NCBI GenBank assembly: GCA_002422345.1
Contig: DIUL01000223.1
Span: 1 to 14,425, forward strand
Source: Acetobacteraceae bacterium UBA6159
GTDB lineage: Bacteria; Pseudomonadota; Alphaproteobacteria; Acetobacterales; Acetobacteraceae
Direction of reading: 5' to 3'
DNA: 14,425 nucleotides
The notes under the pieces are model-generated. The model did no database searches. It was not told the DNA's origin and saw only the letters and a program-made list of their open reading frames with translations. Positions 5,969 to 13,615 of this stretch are shown here, one piece after another. The position numbers and the translations under genes were made by a program. The first letter of the stretch is position 1; each line of letters starts with the position of its first letter.

Positions 5969-7144
5969 ATGCGTTCGGCGAACACCTATCTCGGGTCCAT
6001 CGGCACGACGATCTTCACGGTCATGTCGGCGCTCGCGAACGAGCATAAGTCGATCAACCTCGGCCAGGGGTTTCCCGATACCGAGGGGCCGGCCGATGTC
6101 GTGGCCTTTGCGGCCGAGGCGCTGAAGGACGGGCGGAACCAGTATCCGCCGATGCCGGGCGTGCCGGAACTGCGCCAGGCGGTGGCGCGGGCGAACCAGC
6201 GTTTCTACGGGCTGGATGTCGACTGGGCGAGCGAGGTCACCGTGACCTCGGGCGCGACGGAGGCGCTGGCGGCGAGCCTGATGGCGGTGGTCAATCCGGG
6301 CGACGAGGTCGTGCTGATCGAGCCGCTGTACGACACCTATGTCCCGATGGTGCGGATGCTGGGGGCGATCCCCAGGCTGGTGCGCCTGTCGCCGCCGCAT
6401 TGGGACCTGCCGCACGCGGATCTGGAAGCGGCGTTCGGACCAAAGACGAAGGCGATCCTGTTCAACTCCCCCATGAACCCGTGCAGCAAGGTGTTCACGG
6501 CCGAGGAACTGGGCTTCATCGCCGGCTTGGTCGAGAAATGGGACACCTACGCCATCTGCGACGAGGTCTACGAACATCTGCTCTTCGATGGCGCTCGGCA
6601 TATCCCCTTAATGACGTTCCCCGGGATGCGGGACCGGTGCATGCGGATCGGCAGCGCGGGGAAGACGTTTTCGCTGACCGGGTGGAAGGTCGGCTATGTC
6701 ACGGCGGCGCCAAACCTGACGCCTCTGGTGCAGAAGGCGCACCAGAACCTGACCTTCACGACCGCGCCCAATCTGCAACGGGCGGTCGCGGTCGGGCTGG
6801 AGAAGGACGACGCCTATTTCGCCTCCCTGGCCAGCACGTTGCAGGACCGGCGCGACCAGTTGGCGGCGGGGCTGACCGAGATCGGGCTGCGCGTGCTGCC
6901 GACCCAGGGGACGTATTTCATCACGACGGACTTCGCGCCCCTGGCGGCCCGGGTGGGCTTCAACGGGGATGACGTGGCGTTCTGCCGGCACATCACGGAG
7001 AAGGCGGGCGTGACCGCGATCCCGGTGACGGCCTTCTACGACGGCCCGGACGCGCCGCGGCACTATGCCCGCTTCGCGTTCTGCAAGCGGCCGGAGGTGC
7101 TGGAGGAGGCGATCCGGCGGTTGAAGGCCCATTTCGGGGGGTGA
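5969..7144 (+). CDS. PLP-dependent class I aminotransferase
   Basis: A 391-residue fold-type I aminotransferase, likely cytoplasmic. It shows INLGQGFPDTEGP (29-41), NQYPPMPGVPELRQA (57-71), TSGATEAL (93-100), NSPMNP (166-171), DEVYEHL (198-204), SAGKTFSLTGWKVGY (229-243) with Lys232 as the PLP Schiff-base residue, and Arg368 as the likely carboxylate-binding arginine. The pattern resembles the KAT/methionine aminotransferase (YbdL-like) branch more than AspC, so aromatic or sulphur amino acids, or succinyldiaminopimelate, are possible substrates; sequence alone does not decide. The frame is open far upstream, but the ATG at 5969 has AGGGCGG upstream and matches the family N terminus. It is divergent from glnB and shares its regulatory region. 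Confidence 0.92.
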   Translation: MRSANTYLGSIGTTIFTVMSALANEHKSINLGQGFPDTEGPADVVAFAAEALKDGRNQYPPMPGVPELRQAVARANQRFYGLDVDWASEVTVTSGATEALAASLMAVVNPGDEVVLIEPLYDTYVPMVRMLGAIPRLVRLSPPHWDLPHADLEAAFGPKTKAILFNSPMNPCSKVFTAEELGFIAGLVEKWDTYAICDEVYEHLLFDGARHIPLMTFPGMRDRCMRIGSAGKTFSLTGWKVGYVTAAPNLTPLVQKAHQNLTFTTAPNLQRAVAVGLEKDDAYFASLASTLQDRRDQLAAGLTEIGLRVLPTQGTYFITTDFAPLAARVGFNGDDVAFCRHITEKAGVTAIPVTAFYDGPDAPRHYARFAFCKRPEVLEEAIRRLKAHFGG

Positions 7145-7356
7145 TGGGGGACTGCTCTCTCACCACCCGGACCCTGCCCCGGCGTGATGCGGGCAACCGC
7201 CCCGTCGTCCCGGCCTCGTGTCGGGACCCATCGCGGCAGGGTGCCGAGGACGGCGCTTCATCCGGCGTTGCCAGGGTCTACCGGGGTCAAGCGCGGCAGG
7301 GTGCTGGGGATGGTCCCGGCACGAGGCCGGGATGACGGTTGGGGGTGGCGGGGGGC
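7145..7356. other. Intergenic region with palindromic repeat element
   Basis: A 212-base gap between the convergent aminotransferase and TIGR03084-type genes. It is mostly filled by the inverted-repeat element at 7202-7338. No gene or T-tract terminator was seen. Confidence 0.5.
7202..7338. repeat. Intergenic inverted repeat with internal direct repeats
   Basis: The left arm (7202-7228) and the reverse complement of the right arm (7312-7338) match at 25 of 27 positions; both contain the core CCCGGCCTCGTG. Inside, the 13-mer CGCGGCAGGGTGC occurs at 7232-7244 and again at 7292-7304. The arms can fold into one long stem. This resembles the dispersed intergenic palindromes of high-GC alphaproteobacteria; that assignment is from memory, the pairing is seen directly. 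It may serve as a terminator or RNA-stability element between convergent genes. Confidence 0.72.
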
Positions 7357-8160
7357 TCACCCCGCCCGGGCGAACCTTGTCCCGGGCGCGGGTGGGGTCT
7401 CCGGCGGGCCGGCGAAGCATTGCGCGAGGCTCATCCAGGTCCGGGCCGGTTCCCCCGTCACCCGCAGCGCCGTGTCGGCCACGTTGCGGGTCTGGGTGAC
7501 CACCTGGCAGAACTCAAGCGCGCTGCCCTCGACGCTGTTCTCGGTCGAGGGATCGTTCCAGGTCCAGTCGGAACCATCCGGCGCGGCCAAACGCACATGC
7601 GGCGCGGGACCGGGCACGGGTTGCTGGCGGTTGGCGAACGTCCAGCCATAGGTGCGGACACCGATCTCGGCGATCTGGCGCAGGCGGTCGGTGGCCGGCC
7701 GGCTCGCGCCCATCAGGTCGTAGATCGCCTGGCCATGCGCCCAGGTCTCCATCTGGCGGGCGGTCGTGAACATCCGCAGGCTCATGTCGGGCCCGGCCCA
7801 TTTGAGGCGGGTTTCCGTGGGCAGGGCGGCCAGCCGGTCGGCGAGGGCATGGGCGGTTTCCAGCCAGCGGGCGCGGAGCTTCGGGCCGACCAGGTCGCCC
7901 ATCCTGTGGCGGGTTTCCTGGATGCGGGTCATGCCCTGGTCGCGGAGCGCCTGGACCTCGGCGCGCAGGCGGGTGAAGGCCTCGGGCGACTCGACCGATG
8001 CCGCGGCCATCAGGTCCCCGCTGTGCAGGTGTTGGATGACGTCGTTCACGGTCCAGCGCTTGAACTGGGTTTCGCGGTCCCAGTCCGGGTCGCTCAGCGT
8101 GAGCAGCAGGTCGTGCAGCGCGTCCGCCTCGGCGCGGAAGTCGATGGCTTGTGGCAGCAT
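7357..8160 (-). CDS. TIGR03084 family metal-binding protein (MDMPI/DinB-like)
   Basis: A 267-residue protein. The start, LPQAIDFRAEADALHDLL (2-19), then QFKRWTVNDVIQHLHSGDL (32-50), fits the TIGR03084 group, whose N-terminal half is a DinB-like four-helix bundle related to mycothiol-dependent maleylpyruvate isomerase. His44 together with Glu138 and His142 (METWAHGQ) would be the three metal ligands. The C-terminal part (about 185-250) resembles the group's extra domain, with NSVEGSALEFCQVVTQTRN. The reaction is unknown, and mycothiol is not expected in a proteobacterium. The ATG at 8158-8160 has AGGGGGA seven bases upstream, so the longer upstream frame is rejected. It is 25 bases downstream of the cation transporter gene and likely in its operon. 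Confidence 0.85.
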   Translation of the reverse strand: MLPQAIDFRAEADALHDLLLTLSDPDWDRETQFKRWTVNDVIQHLHSGDLMAAASVESPEAFTRLRAEVQALRDQGMTRIQETRHRMGDLVGPKLRARWLETAHALADRLAALPTETRLKWAGPDMSLRMFTTARQMETWAHGQAIYDLMGASRPATDRLRQIAEIGVRTYGWTFANRQQPVPGPAPHVRLAAPDGSDWTWNDPSTENSVEGSALEFCQVVTQTRNVADTALRVTGEPARTWMSLAQCFAGPPETPPAPGTRFARAG

Positions 8161-8185
8161 GGTCGGTTCCCCCTGTTTGCGGTCG

Positions 8186-9091
8186 TTATAGCACCGGGAT
8201 GCCGCGGTGCTTGGCCTTCTCCTCCGGCTCCACATGGATCGTGACGATCAGGTGGCCCATCTCGGTCCGCAACGCGTCCTCGATCCGGTCGCATATCCGG
8301 TGCGACTCCGACACGGTCATCGCGCCGGGAACGACCAGATGGAAATCGAGGAAGCTGATCCGTCCGGCCTGGCGGGTGCGGAGGTCATGCACCTCGATCG
8401 CGCCGGTCGCGGCCTCGGCCACGATCTGGCGGATATGGGAAACGATGGCGGCATCGGGCGCGGCATCCATCAACCCGGCGGCGGAACGGGAGACCATCGA
8501 GACGCCCGCCCAGCAGACATAGACCCCGGTGAGGCCGGCAACGATCGGGTCGAGGATGACATAGCCGCTGATGACCGCCGCCGCCACGCCCGCGGCGACG
8601 CCGACCGAGGTGATGACATCCGACATCAGGTGCATCCCGTCGGCGTTCAGCGTCGGCGACCGCAGGCGGCGGCCGGCCCGCAGCAGCACGAGCGCCCAGG
8701 CGCCGTTCATCCCGGTGGCGACGGCATTCAGCGCAAGGCCCAGCAAGGGGGCCTCGAACGCGCGGGGGTTGAGCCAAGCGTCCCAGGCGTGGTCGAAGAT
8801 CGACAGGGCGGCGAGGACGATCAGCACGCCCTCGATCGTGGCGGCGAAGAACTCGGCCTTGTCGTGGCCATAGGGATGGTTGGCATCGGCGGGGCGTGCG
8901 GCGATGCGGAGCGCGATCAGGGCCACGAGGCTGGCGGCGACGTTGACGATACTCTCCAGCGCGTCGGAGTAGAGCGCCACGCTGCCGGTCACCCACCAGG
9001 CCGCGGTCTTGAGGCCAAGGACGGCGCACCCGACCGCGATGGTGAAGCGGGCGATGTGTTCGGCGGTCATCGCCGCCTTCGGGCTGGTCAT
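8186..9091 (-). CDS. Cation diffusion facilitator family transporter
   Basis: A 301-residue inner-membrane CDF transporter, which exports divalent metal ions in exchange for protons. Six membrane segments are expected between about 13 and 205. Family signatures are TGSVALYSDALESIVN (35-50), ANHPYGHDKAEFF (70-82) and the transmembrane HxxxD at His154-Asp158 (HLMSD). A cytosolic C-terminal domain follows (about 213-290), with VHDLRTR, FLDFHLVVPG and HIVEPE-like metal-site residues. In the second segment the FieF zinc-site aspartates appear as Glu46 and Asn50, with Asp43 nearby, so the metal may be other than that of FieF. The ATG overlaps the racemase stop as ATGA. Confidence 0.92.
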   Translation of the reverse strand: MTSPKAAMTAEHIARFTIAVGCAVLGLKTAAWWVTGSVALYSDALESIVNVAASLVALIALRIAARPADANHPYGHDKAEFFAATIEGVLIVLAALSIFDHAWDAWLNPRAFEAPLLGLALNAVATGMNGAWALVLLRAGRRLRSPTLNADGMHLMSDVITSVGVAAGVAAAVISGYVILDPIVAGLTGVYVCWAGVSMVSRSAAGLMDAAPDAAIVSHIRQIVAEAATGAIEVHDLRTRQAGRISFLDFHLVVPGAMTVSESHRICDRIEDALRTEMGHLIVTIHVEPEEKAKHRGIPVL

Positions 9092-9741
9092 CCGGGCGTC
9101 CGTGTCAGCGCCATGCCCACGGCGATGGCGGCGGCGGCCTGGCAGGGCTCGATCACAGGCAGGCCGGTGGCCTGTTGGATCGCGTCGCGGTGATGCGCCA
9201 TGCCGGTGCAGCCGAGGATCACGGTCTGTGCGCCCATCTCTCCCAGTTCCCGGGCAGCGGCGATCAGGTGGGCGCGCGCGGCGGCGGGGTCGAGCAAAGT
9301 GTCCATGGTGGTGTTCAGCGCGACCTCTCCGGCCAGGCGGTGTTCCAGGCCCATGGCGCGCAAGGCGGTCATGTGCCGGCCCTTGGAGGCGTCCACGATC
9401 GCGATGACCCCGAATTGTTCGGCGCGGGCGGCGGCGGTGGCGACGGCGGAGCGGAAGACGCCGAGGACGGGACGGTCGGTGGTCGCGCGCGCAGCCTCGA
9501 TCCCCGGGTCGGAGGCGCAGGCAACGACGTAGATGTCGGCCTGGTTGGCCTCGATATGGCGGCAGAGCGGTTCGACGGCGCTGTGCCAGTCCCGCCAGGA
9601 ATAGATGGCGGGCGGGCCGTCATGCAGGGTCGCGACGTCGATGGCTGGGCCGCCCATGAAACGAAACGGGGCAACGGCGTCGTCGATGCCGGCGGAGCAC
9701 GCGGCGGAACGATTGGGATTGATGATGAGGATGCGGGGCAT
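9088..9741 (-). CDS. Asp/Glu/hydantoin racemase family protein
   Basis: A 217-residue cofactor-independent racemase-fold protein. PRILIINPNRSAACSAGI (2-19) and the paired catalytic cysteines, Cys75 in VVACASDPG and Cys178 in ILGCTGM, are the family hallmarks. It most resembles the hydantoin racemase/arylmalonate branch (HyuE-like) rather than glutamate racemase, but no hydantoinase gene is nearby, so the substrate is open. The ATG at 9739-9741 matches the family N terminus; the sequence before it is pyrimidine-rich with no Shine-Dalgarno. Its stop overlaps the start of the CDF transporter gene (ATGA), which implies co-translation of two functionally unlike proteins. Confidence 0.88.
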   Translation of the reverse strand: MPRILIINPNRSAACSAGIDDAVAPFRFMGGPAIDVATLHDGPPAIYSWRDWHSAVEPLCRHIEANQADIYVVACASDPGIEAARATTDRPVLGVFRSAVATAAARAEQFGVIAIVDASKGRHMTALRAMGLEHRLAGEVALNTTMDTLLDPAAARAHLIAAARELGEMGAQTVILGCTGMAHHRDAIQQATGLPVIEPCQAAAAIAVGMALTRTPG

Positions 9742-9801
9742 GGGGGGAAGATGCCTCGGGCGTGGGGGCCGGGGCAATGTTCGATGCGGCGGCATGCCCG
9801 C

Positions 9802-9918
9802 TCAGGCGCCAGGTGTTTGCAGGGCGATCAGGCCCAGCCTTGGGAAATAGGTGAGGTATCGGGCGGCGTCGTGGGTGAAGAGGCGGTAGCCGGCGATGAC
9901 ATGGTGACGGCAGGGCAT
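9802..9918 (-). pseudogene. C-terminal remnant of a PIN-domain (VapC-like) toxin
   Basis: A 38-codon frame that reads HHVIAGYRLFTHDAARYL (5-22) then TYFPRLGLIAL (23-33) and stops. This is the end of many VapC toxins, which typically finish with GYxLLTRDxRRYRTYFPxxxLIAP; Asp in FTHDA matches the last acidic active-site residue. A whole PIN domain is about 125-140 residues, so roughly three quarters is missing. It is cut off a few bases from the stop of the dihydroorotase homologue (9925), and no antitoxin is present. It is probably a dead remnant, although an ATG at 9916-9918 is by chance available. Confidence 0.7.
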
Positions 9919-9924
9919 CCCCCC

Positions 9925-11196
9925 CTACCCAAACACCCGCCGCCCCCCCTTCCAAGTCCCCAACACAACCCCTTCCAAAGCCCGCCCATCGAACGGAGAG
10001 TTCTGCGCCTTCCCAGGCAGCTTCCCTTCCTCCACCTTCCAAATCCGTTCCGGATGAAACAAACAAAGATCCGCCACCGCCCCACGCGCGATCCGGCCCG
10101 CCGCCGACCCCAGCAAGGCCGCAGGCCGAGCAGTGAGCAGCTCGATAGCGGCGGGCAAGGACAAAGAGCCGTTGTGGACATAAGCCAACGTCACCCCCAG
10201 CAACGTCGCCAGCCCGCATCCCCCCGGCGCCGCCTGAGCAAACGGCAGGCGCTTGTCGTCCGCATCCCTCGGCTGGTGGTCGGACGCAATCGCGTCGATC
10301 GTCCCATCCGCCAGCGCGGCAAGAACCGCCAGCCGATCCTCCTCCCGCCGCAGCGGAGGCGACAGCTTGGCATAGGTCCGGAACTCACCAATCGCCGTCT
10401 CGTTCAGATCAAAGTAGGGCGGCGCGGTATCGCAGGTCACCGCCAGCCCATCCGCCTTGGCACGCCGGATCAGGTCCAAGGCCTCCCCGGTCGAGACATG
10501 GGCGAAATGCACCGCCCCACCGGTCAGGGCAGCCAGCCGTATATCCCGCATCACCATCAACGCCTCGGCCGCCGCCGGAATCCCCGGCAGGCCCAACCGC
10601 GTGGCGGCCTCGCTTTCCGTCGCGGCACCGCCGGCGGACAACGACGGGTCCTCGGGGTGCTGGATGATCCGAGCGCCGAAGCCGCGCGCATAGGACAGCG
10701 CGATCCGCATCAGCCGCGATGACCCGATCGCCCGCCCGCCATCGGTGAAGCCGATCGCCCCGGCCTCATGCAGCAGGCCGAGTTCCGCCAGTTCCTCCCC
10801 CTTGCAGCCGCGGGTGACCGCGCCGTAGGGCAGGATGGTCAGGCTGCCGGTGTCCTCTCCGCGCGACACCAGCAACCGCACCAGCGCCGGATCGTCGATC
10901 GCCGGCTTGGTGTCCGGCAGGGCCGCCAGGGTCGTGATCCCACCCGCCGCCGCCGCGATGGCGGCCGAGGCGATGGTTTCCCGGTACTCATACCCAGGCT
11001 CCCCAAGCGCCGCGCGCATGTCGACAAGCCCGGGGCAAAGCACGGCCCCGTCCTCATGCACCACAACCGCGCCATCGGGACGACCCAGGGACGGGCCGAA
11101 ATCCACGATCACCCCGTCGCGAACCAGCAGATCGCCGGTCAGATCGACGCCGGCGCCCACGATGCGGACGCCGGTGAACAACGTGTCAGCGGTCAT
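9925..11196 (-). CDS. Dihydroorotase homologue, probably catalytically inactive (PyrC')
   Basis: A 423-residue amidohydrolase-fold protein of the class I dihydroorotase group, encoded just after pyrB with an 11-base overlap. Family parts are PGLVDM (55-60), AALPDTKPAIDDPALV (91-106), IGFTDGGRAI (148-157), QHPEDPSLS (179-187), FAHVSTGEALDLIR (231-244), KLSPPLRREEDR (277-288) and ASDHQPRDADDKRLPF (304-319). The usual DxHxHxREPG zinc motif reads DMRAALGEPG (59-68), so both histidines and the arginine are lost, though His180, His233 and Asp306 remain. Such PyrC' proteins are known to support aspartate carbamoyltransferase assembly, with a true dihydroorotase elsewhere; that role is inferred here. 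The ATG at 11194-11196 is preferred over upstream codons. Confidence 0.88.
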   Translation of the reverse strand: MTADTLFTGVRIVGAGVDLTGDLLVRDGVIVDFGPSLGRPDGAVVVHEDGAVLCPGLVDMRAALGEPGYEYRETIASAAIAAAAGGITTLAALPDTKPAIDDPALVRLLVSRGEDTGSLTILPYGAVTRGCKGEELAELGLLHEAGAIGFTDGGRAIGSSRLMRIALSYARGFGARIIQHPEDPSLSAGGAATESEAATRLGLPGIPAAAEALMVMRDIRLAALTGGAVHFAHVSTGEALDLIRRAKADGLAVTCDTAPPYFDLNETAIGEFRTYAKLSPPLRREEDRLAVLAALADGTIDAIASDHQPRDADDKRLPFAQAAPGGCGLATLLGVTLAYVHNGSLSLPAAIELLTARPAALLGSAAGRIARGAVADLCLFHPERIWKVEEGKLPGKAQNSPFDGRALEGVVLGTWKGGRRVFG

Positions 11197-12124
11197 TGCG
11201 ACCCTGCCCGCGCGCCAGCACATCCAATACGGCCATGCGCACCGCCACGCCCATCTCCACCTGTTCCTTGATCACACTGCGGGTCGGGTGATCCGCGATC
11301 GCGCTGTCGATCTCCACGCCCCGGTTCATCGGGCCGGGATGCATGACCAGAGCATCCGGCTTGGCATACGCCAGCTTCTCCGCATCCAGCCCCCAAAACC
11401 GAAAAAACTCCCGAGGGCTCGGCACCGGCCCCCGTTCCATGCGCTCACGTTGCAGGCGCAGCATCATGACGATGTCCGCCCCCTCCAACCCGGCCTTCAT
11501 GTCGTTGAAGACGGAAACACCCAGATCGGCGATCCCGTTCGGCATCAGCGTCGGCGGCCCGACCACGCGCACCTGGCAGCCCATCGTCGTCAGCAGATGG
11601 ATGTTCGAGCGTGCCACCCGGGAGTGCATGATGTCGCCGCAGATCGCGATCGTCAGGCCGCTGATCCGCCCCTTGTGGCGCTTGATCGTCAGGGCATCGA
11701 GCAAGGCCTGCGTCGGATGCTCATGCGTGCCGTCGCCGGCGTTGATCACCGCGGCGTCCACCTTCTGCGCCAGCAGGTTGGGCGCGCCGGACTGGCCGTG
11801 CCGTACCACCAGCAGGTCGCACTGCATGGCGTTCAGCGTGGCGGCCGTGTCCAGCAGCGTCTCTCCCTTGTTCACCGAGGAGGTGGAGACCGACATGTTG
11901 ATCACGTCCGCCCCCAGCCGCTTGCCGGCGAGCTCGAAGCTCGTGCGGGTGCGGGTGCTGTCCTCGAAGAACAGGTTGATCAGGGTCCGGCCACGCAGCA
12001 GATCGCGCTGGGTCTTGCCGGAACGGTTGAGCAGGACGTAGCTCTCGGCCAGGTCGAGCAATTGGCTGATCTCGGGCGGTTCAAGCCCTTCGATCGCCAG
12101 GAGATGTTTGCGTCGGTAAAACAC
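11186..12124 (-). CDS. pyrB: Aspartate carbamoyltransferase catalytic chain
   Basis: Joins carbamoyl phosphate to aspartate in pyrimidine synthesis. The 312-residue chain has FFEDSTRTRTSFE (52-64) with the carbamoyl-phosphate site STRTR (56-60), SVNKGETLLDT (83-93) with Lys86, the HPTQALLD loop (136-143), CGDIMHSRVARS (162-173) and HPGPMNRGVEI (262-272). Length and motifs are complete. The start is GTG (12122-12124) with GAGG seven bases upstream, and MFYRRKHLLAIEGL fits the family N terminus. The dihydroorotase homologue overlaps its end. Only 18 bases separate its start from that of the divergent TPR-glycosyltransferase gene. Confidence 0.96.
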   Translation of the reverse strand: MFYRRKHLLAIEGLEPPEISQLLDLAESYVLLNRSGKTQRDLLRGRTLINLFFEDSTRTRTSFELAGKRLGADVINMSVSTSSVNKGETLLDTAATLNAMQCDLLVVRHGQSGAPNLLAQKVDAAVINAGDGTHEHPTQALLDALTIKRHKGRISGLTIAICGDIMHSRVARSNIHLLTTMGCQVRVVGPPTLMPNGIADLGVSVFNDMKAGLEGADIVMMLRLQRERMERGPVPSPREFFRFWGLDAEKLAYAKPDALVMHPGPMNRGVEIDSAIADHPTRSVIKEQVEMGVAVRMAVLDVLARGQGRNDR

Positions 12125-12142
12125 AAGGGCCTCGTTTCCAGC

Positions 12143-13543
12143 ATGGTATGGGGCGAGTCAACGGGGAGGTCGACGATTAGCTGGTCCCTGACACCATCCG
12201 CGCTGCAACGCCACCTGCCAACGCTACAGGAAGCGGAGCGGCGGTTGAATGGCGGTGATCCGAAGGCGGCGGAAACACTGGCCCGAACGGTGCTGGCCGA
12301 CTCCCCTGCCCTGCCCGAGGCGCAGGCCCTGCTGGGCATGATCCTGACCCGGCATGGCGACAAGGAGGAGGCGCGAACGCTGTTGGAATCAGCGATCTCC
12401 CTGCGCGGGACGGTGCCGCAATGGCACCACGAACTGCGGGAACTGCACCGCCGGACCTACCGACTGGAGGAGGCTTTGGCGGCGGCGCGGGCTGCGGTCA
12501 GGCTGGATCCGCGGACACCACGCTACCGCAGCGCCATGGCGCAGATTTTGATCGAGCGGGGGGAGAGGGACGCCGGACGGGACGCGCTACTGGACGCCCT
12601 CACCCTCGCGCCCGACGATGTCGAGTCGCATTTGTCGCTGGGTCATCTGCTGCTGTCGTCGGGGGACCTGCGGGCGGGGTGGGTGGAATATGAGTGGCGC
12701 TTCCGCGGGCCGAAGACCCGGCGCGCCTTGCCAGTGATCACCCGGCCGATTTGGAACGGCATGCGGCTGCCGGGGCGGCGTATCCTGATCGGCGCGGACC
12801 AGGGGTTCGGGGACGGGTTCATGTTCTCCCGCTTCCTCCCCATGGTCGCGGAACGCTGCGATGGGGTGGTGGTGCTGTGCCGGGAGGCTCAGATCCCCGT
12901 GCTGTCGCGGACTCCAGGGGTTGCGACCTGCGTTGTCGATACGAAGGATGTGGGGGAGCACGCGGCCTTCTGCTGGATGGCGAGCCTGCCCGGCGTGTTC
13001 GGGACAACGCTGGACTCGATCCCGGCCGCCACGCCCTATCTTTCGCCCGACCCGGCCCGCCGAGCGGCCTGGCGCCGGGAGTTGCCGGCCGAGGGGCTGC
13101 GGATCGGCCTGTGCTGGCGCGGCAATCCGGAGAACGGGTTCGACTGGCGCCGTTCCCTGTCGCTGTCGATGCTGCGCGGGCTGGCCGGGATCGAGGGCGT
13201 CAGCCTCGTCTCCCTGCAAGTGCCGGCGCCGGAGGCCGACCGGGCCGAGATGGCGGCGATGGGGATGATCGACCTGGCCCCCCGCCTGACGGATTTCGGA
13301 GAGACCGCGGCGGTGATCGCGAACCTGGATTTGGTGATTTCGGTGGACAGCGCCGTGGCGCATCTGGCCGGCGCCCTGGGCGTGCCCTGCTGGGCGATGC
13401 TGTTCGAGCCGGCGGACTGGCGCTGGCTGCGCGGGCGGACGGACAGCCCGTGGTATCCGTCGATGTGGCTGTTCCGCCAGCCCGTGCCGGGGGATTGGGA
13501 CACGGTGGCGCGGGAAGTCGTCGCGGCGGCGCGCGGGATGTGA
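12143..13543 (+). CDS. TPR protein with GT9-like glycosyltransferase domain
   Basis: A 466-residue protein. Residues about 25-185 form TPR helices (LNGGDPKAAETLARTVLADSP, then DAGRDALLDALTLAPDDVES and LLLSSGDLRAGWVEYEWRF). Residues about 212-460 resemble the ADP-heptose:LPS heptosyltransferase (GT9) fold, with DQGFGDGFMFSRFLP (219-233), IGLCWRGNPENGFDWRRS (321-338) and DLVISVDSAVAHLAGALG (396-413), the nucleotide-sugar part. Such TPR-GT9 fusions are common in alphaproteobacteria and may glycosylate protein or envelope targets; donor and acceptor are unknown. The frame is open far upstream through pyrB, so the start is chosen as the first ATG beyond pyrB, with AAGGG about eleven bases before it. 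This start is not certain. Confidence 0.82.
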   Translation: MVWGESTGRSTISWSLTPSALQRHLPTLQEAERRLNGGDPKAAETLARTVLADSPALPEAQALLGMILTRHGDKEEARTLLESAISLRGTVPQWHHELRELHRRTYRLEEALAAARAAVRLDPRTPRYRSAMAQILIERGERDAGRDALLDALTLAPDDVESHLSLGHLLLSSGDLRAGWVEYEWRFRGPKTRRALPVITRPIWNGMRLPGRRILIGADQGFGDGFMFSRFLPMVAERCDGVVVLCREAQIPVLSRTPGVATCVVDTKDVGEHAAFCWMASLPGVFGTTLDSIPAATPYLSPDPARRAAWRRELPAEGLRIGLCWRGNPENGFDWRRSLSLSMLRGLAGIEGVSLVSLQVPAPEADRAEMAAMGMIDLAPRLTDFGETAAVIANLDLVISVDSAVAHLAGALGVPCWAMLFEPADWRWLRGRTDSPWYPSMWLFRQPVPGDWDTVAREVVAAARGM

Positions 13544-13568
13544 CGTGGCGGCCGCGTGCGGGATGTGA
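13533..13568 (+). repeat. Short direct repeat over the TPR-GT stop codon
   Basis: GCGGGATGTGA occurs at 13533-13543, where its TGA is the stop of the TPR-glycosyltransferase gene, and again at 13558-13568. The two 25-base units (13531-13555 and 13556-13580) match at about 21 positions, which suggests a small tandem duplication of the gene end. Confidence 0.5.
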
Positions 13569-13581
13569 AGCGGCGGCGGCT

Positions 13582-13615
13582 CGGGGGCTTTGAGGGGGTG
13601 CCTCAACCGCCCCCG
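13582..13615. terminator. Hairpin between convergent genes, over the dsbB-like stop
   Basis: CGGGGGC (13582-13588) pairs with GCCCCCG (13609-13615), and inside it TTGAGG (13590-13595) pairs with CCTCAA (13601-13606), with a small internal loop. The minus-strand stop TGA (13603-13605) lies in the stem. There is no T tract, so it is a likely but non-classical barrier between the TPR-GT and DsbB-like genes. Confidence 0.45.

Noticed and set aside
7184..7338. Possible CRISPR-like array from the repeated CGCGGCAGGGTGC
   Set aside because: Only two copies of a 13-mer, placed inside an inverted repeat, with no regular spacers or cas genes.
9742..9801. A coding start further upstream for the racemase-family gene
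   Set aside because: The extension is proline- and arginine-rich and does not match the family, which begins at PRILIINPN.
10835..12142. Upstream extension of the TPR-glycosyltransferase frame through pyrB and pyrC'
   Set aside because: It lies antisense to pyrB and pyrC', and the translated part has no domain; family similarity begins after 12143.
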